Shown here: in pieces, positions 11,428 to 23,866 of the stretch
Layout of the letters: each line of letters opens with the position of its first letter
How positions within the stretch are numbered: the first letter of the stretch is position 1
Source of the DNA: Morchella semilibera
Lineage: Eukaryota > Ascomycota > Pezizomycetes > Pezizales > Morchellaceae
Assembly (NCBI GenBank): GCA_009192285.1
Contig: WBVU01000010.1
Span: 1,796,111 to 1,860,110, forward strand
Length of the DNA stretch: 64,000 bases
Reading direction: 5' to 3'
The notes under the pieces: model-generated
Seen by the model: only the letters and a program-made list of their open reading frames with translations
Told to the model about the DNA's origin: nothing
Databases searched by the model: none
Program-made: the position numbers and the translations under genes

Positions 11428-11922
11428 ATTGAAGCCAGGCCGGTCGCGGAGGGGGCTTGAGAGGAGAACCAGGGGTTCTTCGTCTCCGCGAGGTTGGAAA
11501 ATTGAAGATTTTCCGATTTATTTTATTCGTAATGTTAGTGCTAGGATTGATGACATTTTCCCTTTTTTCTCATTTCAGGAGCGAAGTATAGGCTTTTTTT
11601 TTTCTACTTCCCCCCTCCCCCTTTTTTTTGTTTTATGGTTTTCTTAATTTTAACCTCACCCCTCATCCTTTCACGACTTCTTTTCTTTCTTGGAGGGGAA
11701 AGTCTCCGCTACTTTTTCTAGTATCTACTTTTCTTGGTGTAATTACGATTTTCCTTGTTTTTCTCTGCTTCTATTTTCTCTCGATTAGCTGCGGGGTTAA
11801 AAAAAATATGTATGTGGGTTGGATGTTAGAAGAAACGACGTCGATAATGTTTAGAAGTTGAATTTATGGCTTGGCGACTTTTTAAGTTGTATTTCAGTGC
11901 GCTTGGTTGCATGCCCACCACA
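11428..11922. other. 3' flank of the coiled-coil gene, T-rich
   Basis: Pyrimidine-rich sequence with T runs near 11600 and 11625 is consistent with a 3' UTR and terminator region. No ORF is supported. Confidence 0.5.
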
Positions 11923-12018
11923 GCCCGGTTAGCTCAGTGGTAGAGCGTGTGGCTTTTACGGCGTTAAAAACCGGCAAAGCATACCTCAATGTCGCGGGTT
12001 CGACCCCCGCATCGGGCT
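11923..12018 (+). tRNA. tRNA-Lys (anticodon UUU) with a 24-nt intron
   Basis: The cloverleaf can be drawn by eye. Acceptor arm GCCCGGT (11923-11929) pairs with ATCGGGC (12011-12017). The D arm is GCTC/GAGC. The T arm GCGGG/CCCGC encloses TTCGACC. The anticodon TTT is at 11955-11957. An intron of about 24 nt follows position 37 (11959-11982); its TAAAA can pair with the anticodon loop TTTTA, as in canonical nuclear tRNA introns. The anticodon stem TGTGG/CCTCA has one T-T mismatch. CCA is not encoded, as expected in a eukaryote. Confidence 0.85.
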
Positions 12019-14148
12019 CTTATCAATCTTTTGTCTTTTGTTTCTCTCCTGACTAGTATTGTGACCAAACATTGCACTGACAGGATCTGGTGGGCCGAGG
12101 GAAGTAGAACATATCTTTTGGGTTCTGCCTGCGCGCCTTGTTGTTGCATCGAGCCTTGTTGCTGCATCGAGCCCCGGATGTACTTTTATGTCCGTTTGCT
12201 CCAGTGGTGCTCTTTCAACCAAGTCCTTGAATTGCTTCACGGGTCGTGGTCGTCCTCCCTGGAATTTGAACAGACTGCAGAAGCACTAACTACATAGCCC
12301 CCCCGTCTCCATCCTTGCAGCAGCAACCGTGTTTCTACCAGCCCGCTGATTGGTCCAGATCATATGTACCTATCGACACTTGGCTCAACCAAACTCTTCT
12401 TCGAACATTTCACGGCAGGAGATATATTAGGGGATATATATACATACTTACCTACAGGAGAGGGAAGGCTGAGGCTTCCGGGCGAGACCGGCGCTCCCGT
12501 TTCCCCGGGGTGGTACGAGTGAGGGTTGATGCTGCTGCCATGCAGGAGGCTATGGATGTATGGATGTATGTAGATGTAGATGTTGGCTACCATTATGAGA
12601 GGTGCTATGTAGGTACCACCTACCTGCAAGCCAGACACTGGCAGCTAGACAAGAGGATCGAAAGCTGGCTGGCTGGCTGGTTGTGACGTAGCGTGCAGGT
12701 GGGGGGGGGGGGGGGGGGGGGCGGTTTTGTTTAGTAGTAGACTGCAGTAGTAGTGGTGGTGGTGGTTGAAGTGGTAGTGGAAGTGGTGGTAGTAGGGTAG
12801 TATCGGCATCTGACTACATGTACCTTTTATCGGCGGGAGGGACAATCATGTTGTATCACTCGTGGTTAAGGTCTTTTGGCATGTCGTGTTTGCGCGCTCT
12901 CCTTCATTCCTTGCCCCCCCCCCCCCCCAATCGATACGGGACTGTACTTTAACAGAGTGCTCCAGGATATCCACATGTATCTGTCAGTCTTCTGTATATA
13001 TGCAACCCCCTTGGTCCCAAATAAACAAAAAAAAAACCCCCATCAGGAACCACGGCCCTACCACTAACACCACCCCACCCCCGCGGGGAAAGCACCCCAG
13101 AGGCTCATACTGCATCACTCGATCGATCGATCCGTACCTTATATAGACGACTTCCCTGGCCACCCGGACACCCCCCTCACTCAATGACGATTGGTAGAGG
13201 AGAGGTACAGAAGCCACTCAAACTGTTGATCTTCTCTTTTCTACGTTAACTTTCCGAATGGGGTGTCCAGGTGGCCAGGGAAGCCTTCTACATACATGTA
13301 TGTACATGTATGTATACACCCTACCTCAAATTCATTTTAACCATCCCGGACTCTCCGGCGGAGTAAATACTGAGCGTTGCATTGGATATATATAGAAATG
13401 AGTATTATGTTGATAGCATCACCAACGATCCAGCGTTGACGATGTTTCATGTATGTGTGTGTGGGTACATGTATTTTACCAACGGGCGGACTGACAAGGG
13501 TATGTAGGGCACAAGAAGCACCTCGTGGCCTATATCATGAGCAAAGGTAAGAACTCTTTTTCATATATTTTTTATTGTGTGTGCGTACCCCAAGACCATG
13601 GCCATGAATGGAGGAATTGGAATCCCACGCAAAGAAGAAAGAAATACATGATCCGCATACAAAAAACACCCCCATGAAATCAAAATAGGACATAAATCAG
13701 TGCATAAAATACCACCAAATCCCAAAGAATTCCCCGCCACAAAAAGAAAGCGAACGTAGTATACTCGAAGCAATAGAAAAGCATAAAAATGAACGCCATG
13801 CGATTGATATACATGGAACGTTCCCGCCCTCACGGAAAAGGTTCATGACAACTACGTGCTCACGCAAACTTTCCCCTCCAAAATATCAATGTCCAAGACG
13901 AGAAAAAGGAAAGATAAGTACCAAAGTAAAAACTCCTAGGAAATGGAAAACAAGCACTAGAAAGAAAATAAGGGATTTGATGTTGACATTTCATAAGGAC
14001 AAACCAATCCCTCTATTAATCCTTCGTTCCAATAATTTGCCCACTTACAACCACACTTCCGAAGTGATGCAAAAATAACCAAGTTAAATAGAAAATAAAA
14101 CCCACCCCCCAAAAGACCAATGATGCTTGCTCAAAGTCGAATTCAGGA
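12019..14148. other. Intergenic with G21 tract and a foldback
   Basis: No gene is supported. The stretch holds an imperfect 18-bp tandem duplication (ttgttgcatcgagcc, near 12139), an uninterrupted G tract at 12701-12721, a C tract near 12905, the inverted repeat 13151-13283 and four TACATGTA palindromes (12815, 13293, 13303, 13466). From 13550 to 14150 the sequence is A-rich on the + strand and probably includes the 3' UTR of the minus-strand bZIP gene. Confidence 0.55.
13151..13283. repeat. Foldback element: 24-bp inverted repeat with about 85-bp spacer
   Basis: 13151-13174 (cttccctggccacc...) and 13260-13283 are inverted copies with one mismatch in 24. The spacer has no ORF. The right arm abuts a TACATGTA cluster. 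It could be a small MITE or a transcribed hairpin; no clear target-site duplication was found. Confidence 0.7.
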
Positions 14149-16365
14149 CTAATGAAAGTCTATCGATTGGACTCCGACCTTTGTTAGAACATCCCGAACA
14201 TCACTTTCTGCCACTACGACTCCGGTTTCTGAACATTTCGCTTTGTTCCTAAGCTCAGAGCACAGGATATCCATGTCTAACTCCCCATTGGCAAATTTAG
14301 GGTGAGAGCTGATATGGTCCCTACCGTCGTCCCTTTGAGTAAGTCTTAGCTAACAACGACGTGTTTTTTGATGGAGAAATGAGAATATACATATTTTATT
14401 ACAACTCAACATCTTCTTTGGATCTTCAGCAGGAACAACCTCATCCTCGTCGTCCTCATTATCTTCATTTTCCACTCGGTCAGCCTCCGCTACCAAATTT
14501 TTCTTCGGGAGCGAATGGCGACTCGATGCCTTCGAAGCTGGCAGTCATTGGGAAGGCGTCTTCGAAGAAGCTCATGTTGATTCCAGCGTTGATTTCATTG
14601 ATGGGATCTCGGTAGTCGCTGAATAGTACTGGATCGAAATTACCGCCATTCTGTTGGGTTAACCAATCTAGTGAAGTTGGTGTGGTGGCGCTGGAATTGT
14701 TGAGCTGAACCGCCTTCGGGATAGGGTTATGAGGGTTTCCGCATGCCATTCCTAGTTTCTCGCAGAAGGTAATTCAGTTTCGCCGTCTAAAGGTCCACTC
14801 TTGCAGACGTAGCGGTCCCCGTTTGGAGCGATTGATATCGTACCGTCCTCGGTTGAATTATTTTGTTGATCATTGGACCCATTCAAATTCATTGGTTCAG
14901 GGCTTGTTCCACAAGAAGAACCAGGTCCATGCTGTGATACTGATGACGCCGAAGGTGATGAGGTAAAGTCTCTACCACCGTTCAGGCGAGGAGTATTCTG
15001 CACACTAGCGGAGCCTCCACCGCTATCGCTGCTCAGGCCATAGTCTATTTATTGTACCCCATTAGTTAAGACGCCAACGATAGATCCGAGAATAGTATAG
15101 CAAAGTAATTCTGAAAACAAGCGGCAACTCACTTGCAAAAATGTCATCGTTTATCGTGCTAATCGATTTGTTTTATCATCACTCTTAGGAGAAGTACTGG
15201 GCCCAGTCCCTGCACTCATTCTTTCAAGCAACGTACCGGGTCCCCACCTTCACACATTCCCGCTACCCTGGCGCCCAAAAGAACCAATACCACCACCAAA
15301 CATAGGGAATTCAAACTGAAAGCCACCCGTACTAGCACTCTTTCCAAACAAACCTGAAGCACCTAAACTGGCGCCTTTTGTGCTTGGTGTAATCGTCGTC
15401 GATAATCTTTTAACTCTACCTGTAGTCTATCCACTTGGGCTCGAAGAAGCTATTCTCATGGTTTGCAGACTCTGATGCCTTCTCCAAATCCGTCACTTTC
15501 TGTTCAAGGTCCTTCAAATGCTTCTCTTTACGTTCTCGGAAAGCCCTTTGGGCGCTCGATTCTGTGCCTTGCGTTTCGACGTTGGCTCTGATGTAAGAGG
15601 CTTACGTCCAGGCTTTTTGGCAGTTGTTCCATCTGATTCTGGGGATAAATTCAACGGTTAGTTGAGTTGCCAACATGCCTCTTATGGGCTTTTAGAAGAT
15701 GCTCAGTTCTTGTTTGAAGAAAAATGGTTTAGCGGGCAATCCTTCTGGTAGGGAAAGGAGGATGAACGTCACTGAGAAAGAAAGCAAACTTGTGAAGAGC
15801 GATGCAATTATGAACAAGAAGCAGCAGGGTAAATTGGTATGTATATATTTAAGAAATTCAACTCGTATAGTATAGAAAGATAAGTTCTGTGTAAGCAGGA
15901 AGAAGGGGTGAACCACCTCTCCTCTTTGGTTCTGCATCATGTGGATCAGAGCTTGGGCTTCCATCATCATTGGACGGCGGACTTTTTCTTTTCTATTGTC
16001 CTGCGACATAGAGCCCGGAGTATCTGAATAAGTTCCGTTCATACTGTTATCCACACCATCAAGACCTTCGAAGTCCCAGGGTCCTTCGGCATCCCAATCG
16101 GGATAGTCTAGGTCCCGCCCATCAGCGGGGTGCCATCCGCAAAGCTACCGTTTAGGGCAGCTGTTGGTGGCGGAGTGCCGTTTCCATATTGTGAACTCAT
16201 TGAATCTGGGGTACCGTTTTGTGAATTGTGTTTTAAGGACTGGGTGATCTGATTAACAGAAGGGCTTGTGAACAAGCGTGAGTCAGAGTTCGATTGAAGG
16301 GCGCGAAGTAGGAGATCCTGTTGATCGGGATCGAGATAGAGGCCGTCCGATGATGCTGTGGTCAT
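14149..16365 (-). CDS. YAP1: AP-1/YAP1-type bZIP oxidative-stress factor, frame interrupted
   Basis: YAP1-type factors activate antioxidant and drug-efflux genes and are held in the nucleus when paired cysteines are oxidised. The start fits the family (MTTASSDGLYLDPDQQDLLL, ATG at 16365). The bZIP region follows an intron of about 240 nt (SKRKAQNRA, then AQRAFRERKEKHLKDLEQKV), with the leucine zipper continuing through DYRRRLHQAQKA. The n-terminal Cys-rich region CEKLGMACGNP is near 14745-14770. The c-CRD CSELRNKAKCSETGVVV is near 14210-14260, and the stop TAG is at 14149-14151. The domain order and both redox regions are complete. However, one-base discontinuities are needed near 16113, 15980, 15552 (inside the basic region), 15447, 15372, 15160, 14764 and 14507, and an in-frame TGA lies near 15255. 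An intron near 15030-15135 separates the two halves. The upstream 600 bp look like a long leader. Confidence 0.8.
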
Positions 16366-19300
16366 ATCCTCTCGTCAAATAGTTTAAGATGAGATTTCTG
16401 CTCTGGGAAATATGTAAATATTGGCAAGATAATCTTTAACTAAATGAAAGGAGTGAAATGCGCGGCAAAGGCCGAGTGGTATATAATCCGACAAGCACAG
16501 AGAGCGCCGGGAAGGAAATAGGCGCGGAAGCAACTATTGAATGCGCTGAAAGCAGAGAAACAATCGAGTTTTTCGTGTCCTCTAGCAGGTCTCGAGTAGC
16601 TTCACGTAGTTACCGAGGATTGTCTCGAGTATCTGGTGATGAACCGAAATTGGGCTGTGCAGGAGACAAGAAATGGGCAGGTCTAGGAAGTTATGAACGG
16701 GTGAATGGGTATGCAATGAGACCTAGATGTAGGACAAGGGCTTGGGGCTAGCAATAAAAGTTGGTAACTAAGAAGACCAAAATTATATGTGAAGTGAGGG
16801 AGATGGAGTGAAGATGGAGATATGAGGGGGGTGTGGTGGGTAGGGGGTGGCGGTTAGTGAGTGAACGGACAAAAGAATTAGTTTAGGCCGGAAGGAAAGA
16901 AGATTTGGGGGGAGAGGGGAAAAAAGTGTCTGTTTCTGTACTGAAAACGGGTGATGGGTGATCTAAGGTGGGAGTGCTGCGAGATGCAAGAGCGGAAGAG
17001 GTCTGGAAGAGGTCTGGAAGGGTGCAATAGTGGTGGGGGAAACCCTCTGATGGTATGGAGGTGAGCGAATTCTACCTAGGCCGCCTTGGTGGAAGACGGC
17101 GAAGAGAGCGGCGACGGCGGATGTGGACGGAAGATGATGCGTGGGCTGCTGCTGGTTTCTTCTCTTGATGGGACAGGCAGAACAGAACACACACACTACA
17201 AGGCATTACCGTAACTGTTAAGGAAGAATACAGAACAGAGAAAGAGAGTTTGGAGTAGAGGACATATTTAATTGTGTCGTGCCTTGTGAACGAGAAGTAC
17301 AGACATCATCATCATGTAGATACAGTGCGTACTTACATCCCATACAGTACTGCATTCTACATTGTCGTATGCTACTACAGTCTACCATACAAGACTCACC
17401 CAGGTGCTTCGCGGGCGCAGCTCAAATACCAATGCCTTCTCTCCTCTTTTTAAGGCAGAAGTTTGTAGTTGCACTCTTTTTTTCTCTTCGCCTTTCTATC
17501 TACTTCTTTGTCCTCGTACTCCCGAGAGCTTACAAATTCACCATGCCCAGCAATACCAGGGATGAGTGTGGTGGGGTACGCATCTGCAAGGATGAGACGG
17601 TCGATGTTGTCTCATTGGTGGATCGCTACAATCTGCTCTAACGGACTTAAGAGCTTCTTCCATATTCACAAGTCTATTTAACAAGACGTCTCCGGGTCTA
17701 CTGGGTCTGCACATATACATATCACCAAAACCCGCTACTTATGCGAGTCCTTCATGGTTTATGCAGATTAGGAGTTTCTATTTCCTGGGCTTATTTCCAA
17801 AAAACTCCTTTTTAGGAGAATAAAGCTTCATCTTTCGACAGTGCTGTTTTACGACACTTCGGGACTTTCCACCGTCATTCATGCTGCTTACTCTAGAGCG
17901 CATACAGGTGCATTAGCCAGTGTCCGTGCTGGATCCTGGACACAGTACGCAAAAAAGATTATCAGGAGCGCCTTCAGTTGTTTCGACCCTGGCTTCCTCT
18001 TGCAGTCTCAAGTAGAGGGTTCTATCAATGGGCTTTACGACAACCAAACTGAAAATAAGGCAGTCCTTGAAAAAAAAAATACGATCATAGAAGCTATACC
18101 TATTCTTATAAACGCTTAATACTTGAGATACGCGTCCGCTTCCAAGTGTTATCTACTTCCCGGACAGTTGATTCTTAGGCCGATCTAAGTTGAGGTTTTC
18201 TATTCCGGATGCCTAGGATCCTCTTTTCTCGAGGAACTGTGTTTCTCGACATTGCATACAAAATCCTAGCCATAGGGATATGTCCTGGAGCGGGTTCGGT
18301 TTTTTGGCCTTACATGTCGTGAGCGGTCGGTTATCTGGGGAGGTCGGCGTTCCTCCAATCATACTAACCCCTTTGCGATCAAGAAGCGGCGCAAATTAAG
18401 GTTAAGGCCGCCGGGCTGATCTCCGGGCTGATCTCCAGGGAGAACAAGCCTGCAGCGCATGATACGTACGATACAGTTACCCACCGGTGAAGCGGGCATA
18501 TTCAATATAAAGGGCAGCAAGATAAACACATATCATATTGAAGCGGCAAGATCTTCAAGCGATATCCACCCAGAATTACGTGGGTTAACACCACAACATC
18601 TTAAGACAGTATTTCTAGTTTATGCAACTACACCCGTCCCCTGTTAGGAAGGGCATAGTACGAACCGATTTTTCCCCACATATGCGTACAAAGCTTAACC
18701 ATCAGCACCTAGAGCCAGGCCCTAGGCCCTAGCTAGGGGAAGTACCTACATATGATTCGAAGATCTATCTTAGCATGCCCACATATGCCTGCCAAAAATA
18801 TGTTCTCGCGCATTTAGTCAGTAAAGTACATCCCCCTATTGGGTTGTAGTCTGTACCAGTCTCCACTGGAACCACCTTTATCCTAGCGAATCACGACTCC
18901 CAAAGCCAGACATACAACAACATCAACTGTTTCGTACGAAATGCTGCCAGAAAAACCTTTGTGGTGCTCTCAGTGGAATCTGTGTCGAGATACCAGAGCC
19001 TTTAAGCTTTATCAAAGTTTTAACAGCTATGCTTGTGTTTAGCCCTGCCTAATTTCACTCTCTCGCTCCGGGGGGGGGGGGGTTGACAGTCGGCTTAGGC
19101 GTCTTCAGCTACTGAGACCCTAGAGATAGGTCGAGATAGATCTTGCCCGGGCCTGGACCCAGATTACAAGAATAACGGTTTTGGGCATTAAGCGTTGCAT
19201 TATAGAGCTATTAATTCGAGGCTCTATTTATAAGATTTGAACATTTCGTAGGCCTAAAAACTCAAAGGAACTGATAGCCACTATGTTACCATGGCCGAAA

Positions 19301-20377
19301 AATCTTGAAGCCTAGTGCGCTTTTTCTAGTTCTGAAGAGTCTAGGTGAGTTGCTATATATTATTTTTACCTATTGCGTTTTTACTCTATTCAATACCTTC
19401 GATCATGTATATCGGCGTAAGAGACCAGTAGAGAATTTTACGAGTGATACATCATGATTAAGGCGCTACGGTCATGATAGAGTAGAGCATATCATATAGC
19501 ACTCAGCTCACTGTTTCTTGGGGGAAAAGGGTTAAAACTATTGTTTAGGGACAGTCTGTTAAAGGTGATCACTAATCTTGTATTTACCGTGACATGTACT
19601 CAACCCAAGCATATAACGGTAGAACCCGTGAAACCGGATGCAAAGGACTCACCGAGCACGACATAGCCCCTACCCCCAACGGTATAATAATGCCTCGTCC
19701 ATAATACCGAAAAGATAAGGTATCTCATTGTTGACAGCTTTTTTATTCTTCGGCGACACTTGGCAGATCATTGAGTGACGTTTGTTGGTATCGTCAAAAC
19801 AGAAAATCGATATATATATATATGTTTAATATACTCTCTAATGTAATTGTACGATCATGGAGGAGCCATCACCTACTTTGTGGCTATTTACCTACCAAAG
19901 TTGCTTCATGGGGACCCTTTATCCCAAGTGAGTAATTACATGTATTGTTCAGGATGCACCCGGAAGCAATTTCCACGATATTTATCATAGAATCTGACAG
20001 TTCTGCCATGGAGCCCCGGGGCTACAGGTGTAACGGATGTTCTGAAAATCGGTTGAAACCTCTTGAGGGGGTCCGGTAGTTTCAGGTTGTTTATCAGTCT
20101 TCCTGCGCTGGCATGGTTGGGTTACATCTAGAGAGCTTTGGGTGACACAGGCACTGCCGCGGTTACCCTCCTAGCGCCAAGAATACAACATTTTGGTGAA
20201 GCCTTCTTGATTCGGTTATTATCGCCATCACCACCATCATCAGCTTGAACCTCACATAGTTTTACAAGACCTGAAGCACCTGCATTCTCTTACTCCCATC
20301 CTGGTCTCTCACCACATAAACTATCAGTTTGAGAAACTCGAAAAGGCTTAGTTCATACACGGCAGACCTCCCACATC
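16366..20377. other. 4-kb gene-poor interval between YAP1 and the SPF30-like gene
   Basis: No conserved protein was found in six frames. 16,366-17,260 is probably the YAP1 promoter and leader. The rest is unique-looking sequence with a 12-bp tandem duplication (ccgggctgatct, near 18412), a TA microsatellite near 19812 and a G tract near 19069. It could hold decayed repeats, but no terminal repeats were seen. Confidence 0.5.
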
Positions 20378-21360
20378 ATGACATCAAACGCTATAGAACT
20401 AAAGGAATACAAACTCCAGGTTTTCTTCCCGCCCCCGTTGTTTTTGGGCAAACTTCTGATTTTTGTCGTATAGCTTGAATCCGTCCAAGCTGCCCTGAAG
20501 GCCGATCCTGATAATGCGGAACTCTCCGATCTTGTAGGTGAATTGGAGGGGATGGTAAATGCCCTTGCCGAGCAACTCGCGGAAGAACAAGCCCCCGCGC
20601 CATCTGCTTACCCGTCCTCTCCGTACGGTAGTACCAACAATAGTAGTAGAAGGGACACGCCCGCAACTCCTGTTGAAGGTGCGGGCTCGGGAAGTAGTAT
20701 CTATGCAGTTGGTGATAACGTTCTGGCGCGATGGACGAGCGGTGATAACCAGCTATATCCAGCCAGGATTACGTCCGTAATGGGATCTAAACAGAATCCC
20801 GTTTATATCGTCAAATTCACGCAGTACAATGCTACGGAAACCCTTCACCCTCAACACATCAAGCCGGCCAATAACGCGAATAAAAAACGCAAACTCGAGA
20901 GCGAACCCATTATTAACGCGTCATCAACGCCCATTTCGACACCAAACGGTGCTATCATCTCGCAGCCGGCAACGATAAATGCGGAACTTGCAGAGGCAAG
21001 TAAGAGAAAGTCGGCTGAAACGCTTGATGGTCCTGCTAAGCCAGCAAAAGTCGGAAGGAAAATTGCACAAAACAAGGTTCTGGAGGATGGCAAGAAAAAA
21101 TGGCAAAATTTTGCTCAAAAGGGGGTAAAGGGGAAGGTGGGGAAGGCGAAAAAGATTGGCGAAAGTAGCATGTTTAGGACCCCTGATGGAGTACACGGAC
21201 GAGGTATAAAGCTCCGATTGACATTGTCTTCAGCAGATGTGTGTTGAGCTCTGAGCTAATATTTGACGTTATAGTTGGTTTTACGGGATCTGGTCAACCC
21301 ATGCGAAAGGATGCTACAAGAGGCAAACATATCTACCAACAGGGAGAAGAAGAGGAGTAG
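20378..21360 (+). CDS. SPF30: SPF30/SMNDC1-like Tudor-domain splicing factor
   Basis: SMN-related splicing factor 30 binds symmetrically dimethylated arginines on Sm proteins and helps bring the tri-snRNP into the spliceosome. Exons are 20378-20419, 20474-21203 and 21275-21360, giving 285 residues in an unbroken frame. The N-terminus is a short coiled coil (LESVQAALKADPDNAELSDL). The Tudor domain is at about residues 90-150 (YAVGDNVLARW, QLYPARITSV, VYIVKFTQYNATETL). A basic linker follows. The C-terminal family motif WQNF...SMFRTPDGVHGRVGFTGSGQ is completed only when the 71-nt last intron (21204-21274) is removed, which confirms the splice sites. The start is the first ATG in frame across the 54-nt intron 1. 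Confidence 0.92.
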
Positions 21361-22602
21361 TTGGAAGAGGAGTCTAGGGAGTATATTCGTGATGCTGCCG
21401 GTTTCTCCGCATACAATATTCGAGCTGACACCTCTTTTTTTTTTAACCAACGGCCATCTAATCCGCAACACTATTGTCCACGCCCCGCCTGTTTACCAAT
21501 CACGGCGGTAATCAGTTTGTATAGCTCTTCAAAGATCTCTTTTTTCTTTATCACCCTCTGTACTCCTTGTTTCGGTTTTTTTGCATTTTCTCGTTATGGT
21601 TGAATTGTTGCTAAGATGGGTTTCGGGAACTTTCAGTTTTTTGTTTCATATGGAATAATGGTGGGAGTTTTTACGAGAAAAAAAAATGAATTTTTTGCAC
21701 CTCTATGGAATATCTTTGAAGAAAAAAAAACCTAATAATTTCCCCTCCCCCCCCCCTCTTATCTTTTTACCCTTGAATAATTTGAATAATTGCTAAGCTT
21801 TGAGTGGGAGAGACGAGTGACGGGAGACAAGAAAGGAAAACAAATCGAGATTCTCGACCAGATCAACAGTTCGATTTAGCTATGCCATCAAGCAGCTCAT
21901 TCCGGATGGTTGGTTGGTTTTTTCTTCCCTCTGATATCCGTTATTTACTGGCCATTTAAAAATTATAGCGCCGAATTTGATTTTTTATGGCCATGCAACG
22001 AGTTCGGTGATTACTGAATGTTTTGGTCCTGACAAAACCCCTGTCTCCCTGTAGATATTTTGATGTGCATTCGTCCTACACCACCCCTCAGCTGGGCTAT
22101 AGTGTTAGGTTAAGGTTTCCATAGAGAAAAAAAATGTAGGAATATCACAACCCGGACCGGGGGGGGGGGGGGGCCTTGTTCTCCTGGCAGCGAACCACTG
22201 GCCCAGCATAAATTTGTCGGGCGGCGCGTGTTTCGGCTCTCCGAGTGGCCCTGGGTGATACAAGTCAATTCTGTCTCCGTTGTCTTTATACTGAGTTTAG
22301 ATTCACAGAGTATCTAATTCATCGATAAAGTATGGACGGGAAGATGGATCAATGATTCGAGTCAGTTGACGAATACCAAGAACTAAATTTCACGGATTTT
22401 GCTATGACAGGGTGCACCTGCAGTATAAGGGGTCACCCTGTACACTGCTAGATCTACGCGGTTCTAGATTTGCCCATGTCAGTAAATATCGACTCTCCAA
22501 AGACCAACCCCAACTGTTGTTACCGCAACGCCTTTCCAATTAACAGGTTTATCGATACGCGAGTGATGGACTATGAATGTATGTAAACCCACACCACCTC
22601 AA
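21361..22602. other. Intergenic between two convergent genes
   Basis: This holds the 3' flanks of the SPF30-like gene and of GPN3. Homopolymers are frequent: T near 21440 and A near 21680 and 21723, a C tract near 21747, and a G14 tract near 22160. No ORF is supported. Confidence 0.55.
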
Positions 22603-23704
22603 TTAATCCTCCACCGGTTCCTCCCAATCTTGGTCAACATCTTTTATCTGAGGTTCTTGAACCTCAGACCACCCCAGACAGTCATCTATATAGCTCAATG
22701 TAGCTTGAACACTGTCCTCGTTTTGACTCTCCAACTGTAAAAATTGAACCATCGAGAAGTCATCGATCAAACTCACCACAGCTGTTTCGATTAGAGCTGT
22801 GCTGATAAAAGCTTATAGTAAATAATGGGAAGTAAAGGATAAGCATACATTCATTCAGCCTGTGAAACTTCGGATTCGTCTCTGCATGAATATCCGTGGC
22901 CAAGATGGACGGGTCTGGGTCTAGGAACCTTTTGAGCTCCCTCTTACTGACCTGATTCCTCACAAGGTCCATTTTTGAGAGAATATTGATATGGGGGATT
23001 TCCAGCATAATCATGCAACTCATCGCACTGAGTGTCCCGGCAAAGAACTTTGTCTTATCGATAACGAATGTAGACTCAAGGAGATATGCCGCACAGAGGT
23101 TGAACGACATGTGACCCGTGAGATGCTTCGCCAGGTTTGGCAGGATAGGAACGTGCGTGTAAAGTTCTATCTGGCCTGGACAGTCGAATATTGTGAGACT
23201 TTCTTCGCCGGTTTCGCCGAGCTCGGATTCTAGCCAGTCGAGATTGTCCATGAGGAACCTGGAATGATCAATATGGGTTAGGATAAAAATAGAATAGGAA
23301 TTCATAGCAGGGGCGGAATCTGGGAAGAGGGGAGCCTACTCAAAGCAGGCCATCAAACCGCCGTTTGGACCGAGTCCCATCTCGTCCATTACATCCTCAA
23401 GAGATATAAGGTCCTTGATGTCGACATCGGGCTCGTACTCGAACTCTTCTGCTGCAGGGTCCAAGTTGACATAAATACCTGCAGGAGGACGTTCGAGTAT
23501 TAGGATATGAGATTTTCTGCACGAAGCTTTATAAGGTAAACATACATGACCGCTTGATGTTCTTGATGTGAGCGATAAGTGCAGCACAGAAAGTAGACTG
23601 TCGATAGTATTAGTTTTCTTACAAGATCTGCGGAAGTTCTAAATGATCTTACGTACCTTTCCGCACCCAGCAGGGCCGATTACAAGGACTCCGTATCGAC
23701 TCAT
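22603..23704 (-). CDS. GPN3: GPN-loop GTPase 3
   Basis: GPN3 acts with GPN1 in cytoplasmic assembly and nuclear import of RNA polymerase II. Five exons (23657-23704, 23546-23597, 23340-23478, 22849-23258, 22603-22796) give 280 residues, near the family length. Seen directly: P-loop GPAGCGKST at residues 10-18, NLDPAAE at about 38-44, the diagnostic GPN insert GPNGGL at 70-75, switch region [11 protein letters not shown], and the guanine-specificity motif as TKMD-like SKMDL. The acidic C-terminus ends in EEPVED. The last splice uses cacag rather than the nearer cag, the only choice that keeps the frame ([18 protein letters not shown]). It is divergent from RRP42. Confidence 0.95.
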
Positions 23705-23866
23705 AATGGGGACGACAGCTGTGGTTGGTTAATTGTAGTGGGAGGTTGTGGGGGCTATAGATTTGGCTTTAACTAAGTGTTGCGGCTTAAAATCTTACGG
23801 TCAGATTTGAAATTACGAAGATCACAGCTTGAACTGCTAACTTCAACCTCCATCAAAGGTTCTAAA
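23705..23866. promoter_or_regulatory. Shared divergent promoter of GPN3 and RRP42
   Basis: Only 162 bp separate the two start codons, so both promoters must lie here or overlap the genes. The sequence is AT-rich with no clear TATA box. Confidence 0.6.

Noticed and set aside
16458-16751. 97-codon ORF upstream of YAP1
   Set aside because: Low-information Arg/Ser/Gly sequence in the presumed YAP1 leader and promoter, with no supporting signals.
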